A DNA stretch of 30,668 bases, taken from Leptospirillum sp. (GTDB lineage Bacteria > Nitrospirota > Leptospirillia > Leptospirillales > Leptospirillaceae). Where the stretch lies: contig DAHWKF010000077.1 in NCBI GenBank assembly GCA_027343785.1, positions 1 through 30,668 on the forward strand. Direction: 5' to 3'. Below the pieces are notes generated by a model. It ran no database searches. It saw nothing but the letters and a program-made list of their open reading frames with translations, and was not told where the DNA came from. The first letter of the stretch is position 1. Every line of letters begins with the position of its first letter. Below are positions 15,140 to 22,679 of the stretch, in pieces. The translations under genes were made by a program, and so were the position numbers.

Positions 15140-15505
15140 TCAGGAACGGAGACGGTCGGCAATCGACAGGATAAGGGTACGGTCTTTGCGGCCAAGTTGC
15201 CGGAAGTTCTCGATCAATCTTCTCTCCTGGGGGGGCGAAGTCTCTTTCTCTTGCGCGACGAGCTCCCCCGAGTCAGTCTCTCCCATCACCAGCCAGTCCA
15301 GGGAAACCTTGTGGATTCCGGAAAGCCGGACGAGAAAAGCGACAGACGGGACCCTCTGTCCCGATTCGTATCGGGAAATATCCTCCTGACTGATTCCCAG
15401 TAATTCAGCAAAGGCTGTCTGGGACATGTTTCCCCTGAGAGACCGGATGCGTGAACCGAGAGCCTGGGGATCCCAGTTGCCAGTTATGTTTTTTTGGTAT
15501 ACCAT
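15140..15505 (-). CDS. XRE/cI-type helix-turn-helix repressor
   Basis: A 121-residue DNA-binding protein. The HTH covers about residues 16-72 (LGSRIRSLRGNMSQTAFAELLGISQEDISRYESGQRVPS, read in parts), followed by the LVRLSGIHKVSLDWLVMGE extension typical of XRE/cI-like regulators, and a short helical tail. No peptidase or ligand domain follows. Faces away from a second small HTH gene at 15565, sharing a 59-base intergenic region. No clear Shine-Dalgarno, so translation may be leaderless. Function unknown; similar proteins occur in phage remnants and as stand-alone stress regulators. Confidence 0.8.
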   Translation of the reverse strand: MVYQKNITGNWDPQALGSRIRSLRGNMSQTAFAELLGISQEDISRYESGQRVPSVAFLVRLSGIHKVSLDWLVMGETDSGELVAQEKETSPPQERRLIENFRQLGRKDRTLILSIADRLRS

Positions 15506-15564
15506 ATTATTTATGCTTTACTGGAATATTTGACGGGTTTCACCAAGTTGGCGGGATTATAGGA

Positions 15565-15762
15565 ATGCGTCCGGAAGGGGTCAAGAAAATTCGGCTGGCG
15601 TTGGTCAGAAAGGGCTGGAATCAGGCTGACCTGGCTTGCCGCCTTGGGATCACTCCCGCCTATTTCTCCCAGATCATGAACGGCCGCAGGATTGGAGTCC
15701 GGGTGCGCAGGAGAATTCCGCTCATCCTGGGAATTTCCCCCCGCCATATCGAAGATGAATGA
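15565..15762 (+). CDS. Small XRE-type helix-turn-helix protein
   Basis: A 65-residue protein that is almost entirely one HTH domain: KIRLALVRKGWNQADLACRL, then GITPAYFSQIMNGRRIGVRV. This is a Cro/XRE-like fold ending in a basic tail and LGISPRHIEDE. The ATG at 15565 has AGGA immediately before it, too close for a good ribosome-binding site, so an upstream start or leaderless translation is possible. Divergent from the cI-like gene; the pair resembles a cI/cro switch in layout, without other phage genes nearby. Confidence 0.6.
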   Translation: MRPEGVKKIRLALVRKGWNQADLACRLGITPAYFSQIMNGRRIGVRVRRRIPLILGISPRHIEDE

Positions 15763-16253
15763 ATCCTCCCGTATTGACGTTCCCCATTCAAAGGTTTTGG
15801 GAATCCAGCGGACATCATGCTCCCTTCCCCCGCAAAAAACGATCTTGGGAGGGAGTTTGGGCCTCCCGTTTATGACCTGTGTTCGAAAAGATTTTCCCCT
15901 TTCCTTCGCGCCGGACCGATATTAAGATATTCAGGAAAGGTCTATCCGCGCCCTGTCCACACGTCCCCCAGCGTTATCTTCCGCACACGGGCGGTCGATG
16001 GACTGCGCGTGATCGGACCCTGAACTCGTCCGGAGACTTCTTTTATCCTTACTTTAAGGCAGAAACCCCCTTTTAGGCGTCCCTTGCCTAGAAGGGGATG
16101 AATGCTTTTTTTGTTGTTTGAATGCGAGGGATACTTGGCCCTTTCGGGAAGAGGCCCTCCGGTGGACTCCATTATGACCTTTATCCGGACCTGTCCTGAT
16201 GCGGGCAGGATTTTGCCATTTCTTCAGGGCCGGTCCGCGACTGGAGGATTTCG
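15763..16253. other. Gene-free interval of about 490 bases with one strong hairpin
   Basis: I see no convincing gene on either strand. The main structure is the hairpin at 16067-16097. The region upstream of the radical SAM gene includes a good ribosome-binding site (GGAGG at 16243-16247), but I could not identify a convincing promoter. Confidence 0.5.
16067..16097. repeat. Strong stem-loop, 12-bp arms
   Basis: CCCCTTTTAGGC and GCCTAGAAGGGG pair over 12 positions with one G-U, around a 7-base loop. It is followed by GATGAATGC and a T-run that is too far away for a standard terminator. The layout (stem-loop then GATGAATGC) recalls the ends of IS200/IS605-type elements, so it could be a solo end, but no transposase remnant is visible beside it. 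Confidence 0.5.
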
Positions 16254-17591
16254 ATGCGCGGAAAACCACTCAATATCCTTTTGGTACAACCGACCCTGAT
16301 GCGTCTGGACGGATCACCCGTCAAGGCCAGGAAAAGGCTGATCATGACAATGGTGACATCCTATCTGGCGGGACTGACGCCGCCCTCGGACAATGTCACG
16401 GTTGTCGATGACAAGGTTGAATCCATCCCCTGGGATAAAGATTTTGACTTGGTTGCGGTCACGACCACGACGGGATCCGCCCAGCGGGCCTACGAAATAT
16501 CGGCGCGATTCCGGGATCGAAAAATCCCTGTGGTGATGGGTGGGTTCCATGCCACGCTTCATCCCGCTGAAATCCTGACCCATGCGGACAGTGTGGTAGT
16601 GGGTGAGGCAGAAAATGTTTGGCAGGAACTCCTGGACGACGCACGGGCCGGTCGTCTTCGATCGATCTACAAGGCCGACCAGCCCTGTGACATGAAATCC
16701 CTTCCTCGCCCAAGGTACGAACTGCTGGACTGGAAACGCTACCGGGTCCATCTGATGCCAATCCAGGCGACCCGTGGATGCAACTACCACTGTGACTTTT
16801 GCGAAGTGCCCGTCGTATACAACGGAGCCTACCGCATGCGTCCGATCGAGGATATCGTCCAGGAAATCGAAGAGCAGAAACGGATCACCGGCAACAACCA
16901 GTTTCAGTTTATCGACGACCAGCTGACCGGTAAGCACACTTTCGCCCGCGAGCTTTTCAAGGCCCTGAGACCGCTCGACATCACCTGGAGCTGTCTGTGG
17001 ACGCTGAACACGAACCATGACGAGGAACTCCTGGATCTGGCCATAAAAGCGGGATGTCAGCATGTGAATATCGGCATGGAGAGCATCAACCAGGACAATC
17101 TGAATGAAATTCACAAGAAACAGAACCATGTTAAGGATTACATGACCCTTCTGAAGGCGATGGAAAAGAGGGGGCTTCTATACTCCCTGAATCTGATGTT
17201 CGGACTGGACCACGACACTCCCGATGTTTTTGAGGCGACTTACCGGTTTCTGGAAGATGTCCGGGCGCCGATGGCCTTTTTCAGCATCGTGTCCCCCCGG
17301 GAAGGAACTCCTCTCCGGGAACGTCTGGACAAGGAACTGCGGGTGATCAACCCGATGGCCGACCAGTTCTCTTCCGGGCACAAGTGCATGTTCCTTCCCA
17401 AGAATATGACTCCCGAAGAGGTGGAAAAAGGGATCGACTGGCTCCAGAGAAAGTTTTACTCGTTGGGGTCTATCCGGAAACGGTTTCTCTTTCCGGTCTC
17501 CCCCTACGCTTTTCGGCGCGACGGAATTCCGTCGAACCTGTTTTTTCATTACGTTTCGAGAAAAGGTGTGGATACCGTGGAATATTACTGA
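16254..17591 (+). CDS. B12-binding-domain radical SAM protein
   Basis: A 445-residue cytoplasmic radical SAM enzyme. Residues about 8-135 look like the cobalamin-binding Rossmann domain (ILLVQPTLMRLDG, LVAVTTTTGSAQRAYEI, VVMGGFHATLHPAEILTHAD, VVVGEAENVWQELL). Next comes the linker LPRPRYELLDW. The radical SAM core has the cluster motif TRGCNYHCDFCEVPVVY (CxxxCxxC, about residues 176-183), followed by QFQFIDDQLTG, LDLAIKAGCQHVNIGMESI and LNLMFGLDHDTP. The DxHxxG cobalamin-ligand motif is not evident. Relatives act in lipid, pigment and hopanoid methylation; the substrate cannot be read from sequence. It lies 21 bases before the MFS gene, so a product made here may be exported. Confidence 0.85.
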   Translation: MRGKPLNILLVQPTLMRLDGSPVKARKRLIMTMVTSYLAGLTPPSDNVTVVDDKVESIPWDKDFDLVAVTTTTGSAQRAYEISARFRDRKIPVVMGGFHATLHPAEILTHADSVVVGEAENVWQELLDDARAGRLRSIYKADQPCDMKSLPRPRYELLDWKRYRVHLMPIQATRGCNYHCDFCEVPVVYNGAYRMRPIEDIVQEIEEQKRITGNNQFQFIDDQLTGKHTFARELFKALRPLDITWSCLWTLNTNHDEELLDLAIKAGCQHVNIGMESINQDNLNEIHKKQNHVKDYMTLLKAMEKRGLLYSLNLMFGLDHDTPDVFEATYRFLEDVRAPMAFFSIVSPREGTPLRERLDKELRVINPMADQFSSGHKCMFLPKNMTPEEVEKGIDWLQRKFYSLGSIRKRFLFPVSPYAFRRDGIPSNLFFHYVSRKGVDTVEYY

Positions 17592-17612
17592 CAGACAGGG
17601 AGGAGGAACGGG

Positions 17613-19130
17613 GTGTCCATGAACGGCGGGAGGAGACCGGAGCGGCCCTGGTTCCGGTCTCCCTGGATGGTTCTGTTGACCGTTCTTTTGGGAACGAGCA
17701 TGCCTCTGGCCGATACCACAAGCATGAATGTCGGCCGGTTTTTCATCGCCCGGGCCCTGGACTCGAACCCCGACGAAACACGATGGCTGACGGCCGGTTA
17801 CAGTCTTTTTGTCGCCCTCGGCATCCCTTTGTCCCACAGGCTGAGGAGCTTTTTTTCAGAACGAACGCTGTATGCCCTTGCGACATCCGTATTCATGGCC
17901 GGGTCGGTTGTGTCGATGATGTCTCATTTCATGCCGTCCATGATGGTGGGACGTGCGCTCCAGGGGTTGGCCGGCGGTGTTCTCCTTCCCCTCTCGGTGG
18001 CGCTGGTGACAGAGTCTTTTTCCGAGTCCTCCCGGTCTCGTGGGCTGGCGCTTTTTTCATTGGGAAATGCGCTGGCTGTTTCCCTTGGCCCGACGATCGG
18101 AGGATATCTCGTCGACTATGCCGGATGGCGCTGGACAATGGGGGTTCACCTTCCCATCGGATTTGCGACCCTGGCGCTGGTTTACCTGGTTCTGGAAGAC
18201 CACACTCCTCAGGATCCCCGCCGGTTTGACCTTCCCGGATGGCTTCTGTACGCCGGGTCAGCCTTTTTTTTTATGTACGCTGTCATGGAGGGGGAGAGGT
18301 TCGGTTGGCATAGCCAGTTCATATTTCTTGTTTTTATGATTTTTCTGTGTCTGTTTTTTCTTTACTTTATCTGGGCCGCCCGATTTTCCGATCCGATTTT
18401 CCCCCTGGATCTTTTGCGATATCCGGGGTTTGTCGTTCTGACCGTGGTCAACTTCCTGCGTTCGGTGTCTGTTTTCGGCAGGCTCTATCTCCTGCCACTG
18501 TATCTGGAGATTTTTTATCACTTCCAGGCCCACCAGGCGGGATATCTGATCATGACAGGGGCTCTGGTCGAGCTGATGATCCCCGTTCTTGGGGGTCTGG
18601 TCCCGGTCAATCTCCATCGTCCCTGGCTGGCCATCAGCATGGGGACTTTTCTCCTGGGACTTTCGAGCGTGGCGTATCTGAATCTTCCGGGAAACGCCTA
18701 TTCGGTTCAGGAGACCGTCCTTCCGAATCTTGTTTTTGGGGTCGGAATGGCCATGGTCCAGGTCTCCCTCTCCCCGTTGGTCCAGATCACCCTTCCAGCC
18801 TCATTCATAAGGGTCGGAAACGTGTTTCAGCTTGCGATCATGTTCTTGGGCGGGATGGTCGGAACGATCCTGGGCCGGCACCTTCTGGATAATCTGGGTC
18901 CTGTTTTCCTGACGCAATTGCCTTTTTCATTCCACCAGAAACCAGGTCCTTCGATATCATCCTTCCTGAAGCATTTGTCGCAGGAGTATGCCTATAATAT
19001 TGACTTCTGGATCATGGGGATCATCAGCCTGCTGGCTTGCGCGATCTCCGTTTCCTGGTTTTTGTACGATATCCTCCCTCGCCGGTTCTCGAAGTTGTCA
19101 GACGGTCCTGAAAAAATATCAGTCGGATGA
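17613..19130 (+). CDS. MFS transporter, DHA2 (EmrB/QacA) type
   Basis: A 505-residue integral inner-membrane protein with about 14 hydrophobic segments, the DHA2 number. The early part has WMVLLTVLLGTSMPLADTTS, then TRWLTAGYSLFVALGIPLS and VGRALQGLAGGVLLPLSVAL with ALFSLGNALAVSLGPTIGGYL, matching motifs of drug:H+ antiporters of the EmrB family. The GTG at 17613 has AGGAGG 6 bases upstream; an ATG at 17619 is less well spaced. No EmrA-type adaptor follows. Probably an exporter for a product or toxin connected with the preceding radical SAM enzyme, by position only. Confidence 0.88.
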   Translation: MSMNGGRRPERPWFRSPWMVLLTVLLGTSMPLADTTSMNVGRFFIARALDSNPDETRWLTAGYSLFVALGIPLSHRLRSFFSERTLYALATSVFMAGSVVSMMSHFMPSMMVGRALQGLAGGVLLPLSVALVTESFSESSRSRGLALFSLGNALAVSLGPTIGGYLVDYAGWRWTMGVHLPIGFATLALVYLVLEDHTPQDPRRFDLPGWLLYAGSAFFFMYAVMEGERFGWHSQFIFLVFMIFLCLFFLYFIWAARFSDPIFPLDLLRYPGFVVLTVVNFLRSVSVFGRLYLLPLYLEIFYHFQAHQAGYLIMTGALVELMIPVLGGLVPVNLHRPWLAISMGTFLLGLSSVAYLNLPGNAYSVQETVLPNLVFGVGMAMVQVSLSPLVQITLPASFIRVGNVFQLAIMFLGGMVGTILGRHLLDNLGPVFLTQLPFSFHQKPGPSISSFLKHLSQEYAYNIDFWIMGIISLLACAISVSWFLYDILPRRFSKLSDGPEKISVG

Positions 19131-19308
19131 TTTGCCGGGAAGACCTTATCAAAACAGGATTTATCTGCGGCTGGTACTTTCAGGAAAACAACGTTGTTTG
19201 ATTTGTGACAGTGTAATTGAGTAAAATCACCAAGTTTTAGTCATTCGTTCGTAAATCTCCTGATCAGGAGCCAAAACTTCCGGGGCGAACTGTCCATTTT
19301 TTCTTCGC

Positions 19309-19384
19309 GGCGATGTAGCTCAGTCGGCAGAGCAGGTGAATCATAATCACTCGGTCGGGGGTTCGAATCCCTCCATCGCCACCA
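19309..19384 (+). tRNA. tRNA-Met (CAT anticodon), CCA encoded
   Basis: Acceptor GGCGATG pairs with CATCGCC, D arm GTAGCTCAGTCGGCAGAGC, anticodon loop ATCATAA giving CAT, and T arm with GGTTCGAATCC, then A and CCA. The CAT anticodon could also be an Ile tRNA modified with lysidine; the overall sequence resembles elongator Met. It forms the left edge of the accessory island. Confidence 0.93.
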
Positions 19385-19759
19385 TATTTCATAAGTAGTT
19401 AAGAGATTCCATCCCGGTCTTTCCCATCAAGTTCTACACATGTTTAACATCTGGCGGACATATTTCCCCTTTTTGCCTTGGTGTTATCCCCCACCCTGGA
19501 TGCCTCCCGATCCCCGTCCGTTCCATCTCCGAATGACTTCCGAGCCCCGTTCTCTCTTCACTCGGGGCAGTGGCCTACCCCCGGCATATACCCTCGGTGA
19601 AAAACGGATCTTGTCCGATTTTGAAGGGGATCTTTTCAAGTTTTGAAGATACTCAACCTTGGAGGTGCTCATGAGAATCTTTGCGTCTGCAAGGGGGGGA
19701 GCGGGTGGAGAATCCCCGCCTTCGATCCGTCGACCTTGGCCCTGTGACGATTGCATTCC
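19385..19759. other. Gene-poor interval downstream of tRNA-Met
   Basis: No convincing gene. Short frames exist on both strands but lack family features. At 19643-19735 a plus-strand frame reads KILNLGGAHENLCVCKGG, faintly like the end of a TnpB protein, and is followed by GAATCCCCGCC as in some IS605-type right ends. This is too weak to annotate as a remnant. Confidence 0.4.
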
Positions 19760-20036
19760 TTACCGATAAACGTCCCGACGATGCCCGACAAGAATCACTT
19801 CGATAATCAATTTGGACTGCTCAACCCTGAAGATGAGTCGATAGTCGCCAGTCCGGAGCCTATAGACCGATTCCGCGTTCACAATCTTCTTGACCCCCTG
19901 CCGAAAACGGATCGCGGCTCAATATGGAGACCTGTTCCAGTAACTTGCGGATTATTCTTTCGGAAGTTTTCGCAGTTCCTTTTCCGCACTGCGCTTCCAA
20001 ACGACTTTATCGAAAAACGCCGTAAAACTTCGCCAT
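19760..20036 (-). pseudogene. RelE/ParE-family toxin, broken by frameshifts
   Basis: Toxins of this family are ribosome-dependent mRNA endonucleases or gyrase inhibitors paired with an antitoxin. Three minus-strand frames must be joined: MAKFYGV, then FDKVVWKRSAEKELRKLPKE, then IIRKLLEQVSILSRDPFSAG, then VKKIVNAESVYRLRTGDYR, LIFRVEQSKLIIEVILVGHR and RDVYR. The junctions fall in short T, A and G runs, consistent with one-base indels. The C-terminal RTGDYRLIFRV and GHRRDVY are typical of RelE. No antitoxin is visible where expected (higher coordinates); a tnpB element starts there instead. Either decayed, or disrupted by the insertion. Confidence 0.75.
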
Positions 20037-20069
20037 TTATGGCAGAGATACAAGGCGTGCCCTTGACTC

Positions 20070-20098
20070 ATTGTGCGATAAAATATAAAACGCACAAT
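20070..20098 (+). repeat. Left-end stem-loop abutting the tnpB start codon
   Basis: Perfect 8-bp arms ATTGTGCG and CGCACAAT flank a 13-base AT-rich loop, ending directly at the ATG (20099). A TTGACT (20063-20068) and TATAAA (20084-20089, in the loop) with 15-base spacing could form a promoter giving a nearly leaderless transcript. Confidence 0.65.
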
Positions 20099-21199
20099 AT
20101 GAGAAAAACATTCAAGTATCGTCTGTATCCGACCCCCAGACAGGAAACGCTCCTGAAGCAGCAGATGGAAGAGTGCCGCTGGCTCTATAACCATTTTCTG
20201 GAACATCGGAAGGACTCCTGGGGGTGGTACGGAGCGGGTCTGTCCCTGTACGACCAGATCGGAACACTCCCATCCCTGAAAAAGATCCGTCCAACTCTTT
20301 CGGCGGTCTATTCCCAGACGCTCCAGAACGTGGCGGTCCGGATCGACTTGGCCTTTCAGGCGTTCTTTCGCCGGATCAAGAACGGAGAGAATCCCGGATA
20401 TCCCCGCTTCAAGGGAAAGGGGCAATACTCTTCCCTGACCTTTCCCCAATGGAACAGCGGGTGCGACCTGACGGGTCAGGGTCTTCGCCTGTCCAAGATC
20501 GGAACCGTCCCTCTCGTTCTCCATCGTCCAGTCGAAGGATCGATCAAGACCTGCACCGTTCTCCGGTCATCCACCGGGAAATGGTGGGCGACACTTTCCT
20601 GCGAGAACGTTCCGGAAGCGGTTCTTCCGTCCAATCCGCTCCCGGTCGGGATCGATGTGGGGATCAAGACCTTCGCCGCTCTTTCCGATGGAACGGCCGT
20701 CGACAATCCGAAGTTTTTCAAACGATCGGCAAAGAGACTGGCCCAGGCACAACGGAAACTGGAGCTTCAGGCACAGGGATCTCCCGAAAGAACGAAGGTC
20801 AAAAAGGTCGTGGCGAAGATCCATGAACGGATTTCTTTCCGGAGAACCGACTTCGCCCATCGGGAATCCCGGAGGATGGTCGATCGGTACGGAAAGATCT
20901 TCGTCGAGGATATCACCGTCAACGAAATGAACGCGCACCGATGTTTGAACCGAAGCATCCGCGATGCGGCGTGGTCGCAGTTCTTCTTCTTCCTCTCGTA
21001 CAAGGCTGAAAGCGCCGGTCGGGAGTTTCGGAAGATCAATCCGGCCGGAACAAGCCAGACCTGTTCCTCCTGCGGCTACCGGCAGAAAATGCCGTTGTCC
21101 GACCGGATATATCACTGTCCGTGTTGTGGCATGGAAAAAGGTCGGGACCACAACGCCTCCCTGAACATCTTGAGACTCGGGCTGGAGTCTCGGGGTTAG
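20099..21199 (+). CDS. tnpB: TnpB RNA-guided nuclease (IS200/IS605 OrfB)
   Basis: TnpB proteins are RNA-guided DNA nucleases that help IS200/IS605 elements persist; they are related to Cas12. The 366-residue product starts MRKTFKYRLYPTPRQETLL with the usual N-terminal helix region (EECRWLYNHFLEHRK). All three RuvC residues are visible: Asp in GIDVGIKTFAALSDG, Glu in IFVEDITVNEM and Asp in GRDHNASLNIL. The zinc finger is intact (CSSCGYRQKM with IYHCPCCG). The length is normal, so it is probably functional. No Shine-Dalgarno is seen. A longer upstream reading frame exists but lacks family similarity and crosses the left end. Confidence 0.92.
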   Translation: MRKTFKYRLYPTPRQETLLKQQMEECRWLYNHFLEHRKDSWGWYGAGLSLYDQIGTLPSLKKIRPTLSAVYSQTLQNVAVRIDLAFQAFFRRIKNGENPGYPRFKGKGQYSSLTFPQWNSGCDLTGQGLRLSKIGTVPLVLHRPVEGSIKTCTVLRSSTGKWWATLSCENVPEAVLPSNPLPVGIDVGIKTFAALSDGTAVDNPKFFKRSAKRLAQAQRKLELQAQGSPERTKVKKVVAKIHERISFRRTDFAHRESRRMVDRYGKIFVEDITVNEMNAHRCLNRSIRDAAWSQFFFFLSYKAESAGREFRKINPAGTSQTCSSCGYRQKMPLSDRIYHCPCCGMEKGRDHNASLNILRLGLESRG

Positions 21200-21238
21200 C
21201 CCCCGGAAGCTCCGGCGTTTACGCCGGGGAGCAGTCAC
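21191..21238 (+). ncRNA. Right end / 3' part of predicted omega (reRNA) guide RNA
   Basis: Two adjacent stem-loops overlap the tnpB stop: CGGGG-TTAGC-CCCCG (21191-21205) and CCGGCG-TTTA-CGCCGG (21212-21227) with outer GCT/AGC pairing, then AGTCAC. In characterised elements the scaffold ends here and the guide begins right after, so the guide would start near 21239 (CCTCGCACAAATTCCC). Inferred by analogy. Confidence 0.55.
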
Positions 21239-21294
21239 ACCTCGCACAAATTCCCATGAGCCAAACTATCTCCGCGAACGAAATTCAAGTTATT

Positions 21295-22355
21295 CTATGT
21301 TGCAATCGAATTGATTTCATCCTTGATCCAGGTCCAGCCACAGAGCCGGGACACGGCATCCGGATGGGACTGAAACCGAAGGAGACCTTCTTCGACTTTG
21401 TCACAGACGGCTTCCAAAGAGTCGAAGACCCGGTTGGAGCACTGTTTCTCCCGCAACTCATGCCACAGAAGTTCCACCGGATTCAATTCCGGGGAATAGG
21501 GTGGCAAAGGGATCAGGCTCACGTTGTCCGGCACCTGAAGGTTCTTCGATCGGTGGGAACTGGCCCCGTCGAGGATCATCACGACCTGACGATGGGGATG
21601 GGCTTCTCCCACCTGGAGAAGAAAACGGTTCATGTTTTCCGTGTTCATCGCTTCGGCTACCCGGAAGTCCACCGTCCCTTCCTGCGGGCCGCAGGCGGCG
21701 AATACATACCGAAACTCCCAAACCCAAGCGCAGAGACCATGGGACGGGGGGGAGACCGGTGCCCAGCACCGGGAGGGATCGCTGATCCGTCCGAACCGGG
21801 CCTCGTCCTGGAAAAGGATCAGGGCCGGTCGTTCCGGATGAGCCCGGAACGCTTCCCGGAGCCGGTCCGGAAGTTTTTTTGAAAGTCGTCCTGGGCCACG
21901 GCATCCGCTTTGGGATGTCGGGTATCGGGAGCGATCTTTCGCCAGCCGTGTCGGGCCAGGAGGCGATACACCGTGGAGCGGGGCACCCGATGTCCGACCC
22001 GGTCTTCCAGGGCCTGATGGATGGGGGGAACCACCAGAACGCCCCCCTCCTTGGCCCGCTCGACCCAGGGAGCCAGAAAGGCCTCTTCTTCATCCGGCGA
22101 CAGGAGCTGGTGGTGCCGTCCACCCCGTTGTTTCTCCGGATCCCTTCGGATCCCGGTCCGGAACTCCCGGCGAAGCACCACCACCCGATTGGGCTTGACC
22201 CCCAGGAGGGTCGCGGTGGTGGGAAGCGTTGCCCCCGTCCGGGCGGGGATCAGAACGGCCAGACTCCGACGCAAGGTCTGGACGGTTTTGGCCTCAGCGG
22301 CCATGCATTCTGCGGCTGCCAGTTCTTCTTCAGTGAACGGAACAGGATTGGCCAT
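21295..22355 (-). CDS. IS630-family transposase, made by -1 frameshift
   Basis: DDE transposase. The first frame (22355 to 21873) begins MANPVPFTEEEL after GGGAGG and encodes the N-terminal HTH region (TTATLLGVKPNRVVVLRREF; RVPRSTVYRLLARHGWRK). It runs past DDFQKN to a stop. The second frame, entered by slipping back one base at 21873, continues LPDRLREAFRAHPERPALIL with FQDEARFG, then VVMILDGASSHRS and PPYSPELNPVELLWHELRE. These supply the three acidic residues (Asp, Asp, Glu). The joined protein is about 353 residues, the usual size. Because the join falls on a canonical slippery site, I read this as programmed frameshifting, not decay. Confidence 0.88.
21873..21879 (-). promoter_or_regulatory. 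-1 ribosomal frameshift site A-AAA-AAC
   Basis: On the minus strand the heptamer A AAA AAC sits in the correct phase (zero frame CAA AAA AAC). Slipping back one base leads directly into the second transposase frame (CTT CCG GAC). The run is seven A residues before the C, so transcriptional slippage is an alternative. Confidence 0.7.
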
Positions 22356-22422
22356 GTGACCTCCCAAATGAGTGGGTTTAGGCACATGGTACGATACAAT
22401 CCTTATGAATGCAACTTAGAAT

Positions 22423-22679
22423 TAATGAGGTCCGCGAGAACGGGAGCGGTTTCAAAATTTATTCGGGATGCTCCCGTTATTCGGTTTAAAAAAACGGACC
22501 CAGGTAAGGGGCACCCCCCATTCGACCGAGGCAAAGCGCAAAAATGCCCACCCGGGCCAGACCCGGGACTTCCGGTCGGCAAAAGCGCAAGGGATCCGGG
22601 GCGCCCCCCCGCGTGGGCCTGTGAACCACGAAACCGCATCCGGCGGAATACGGCTTAAAACCACAAGGAGAAATGAAAA
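22423..22679. other. Intergenic segment with an inverted repeat
   Basis: No gene is convincing. AACGGGAGC (22439-22447) and GCTCCCGTT (22470-22478) are perfect 9-bp arms around 22 bases. A second self-complementary pair CCCGGG-CCAGA-CCCGGG lies near 22549-22565. Neither is followed by a T-run. Confidence 0.45.

Larger units (their letters stand above)
20063..21238 (+). mobile_element. tnpB-only IS200/IS605-like element
   Basis: The unit consists of a left stem-loop (20070-20098), tnpB, and two stem-loops at the right end (21191-21232) ending about GTCAC at 21238. No tnpA (Y1 transposase) is present, so it would need one in trans. TTGAC at 20063-20067 just left of the left stem-loop is a candidate target-adjacent motif. 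Exact ends are inferred from structure, not from an empty site. Confidence 0.65.
21292..22422 (-). mobile_element. IS630-family insertion sequence
   Basis: About 1.13 kb. Terminal inverted repeats ATTCTATGTTGCAATC (21292-21307) and, reverse complemented, ATTCTAAGTTGCATTC (22407-22422) match at 14 of 16 positions. Candidate flanking TA dinucleotides are at 21291-21292 and 22423-22424, though the exact boundary is ambiguous by a base. It carries one transposase split over two frames. Confidence 0.85.

Noticed and set aside
15140..15762. Prophage regulatory region
   Set aside because: No integrase, structural or lysis genes in the window; only the two HTH genes resemble phage regulators.
16067..16110. 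Rho-independent terminator
   Set aside because: The T-run starts several bases after the stem and no gene ends nearby on the plus strand.
19643..19735. Remnant of a second TnpB with right end
   Set aside because: Only about 20 residues resemble a TnpB tail and the expected closing half of the right-end hairpin is absent.
22439..22478. Terminator for the genes near IS630
   Set aside because: The arms are 22 bases apart and no T-run follows on either strand.
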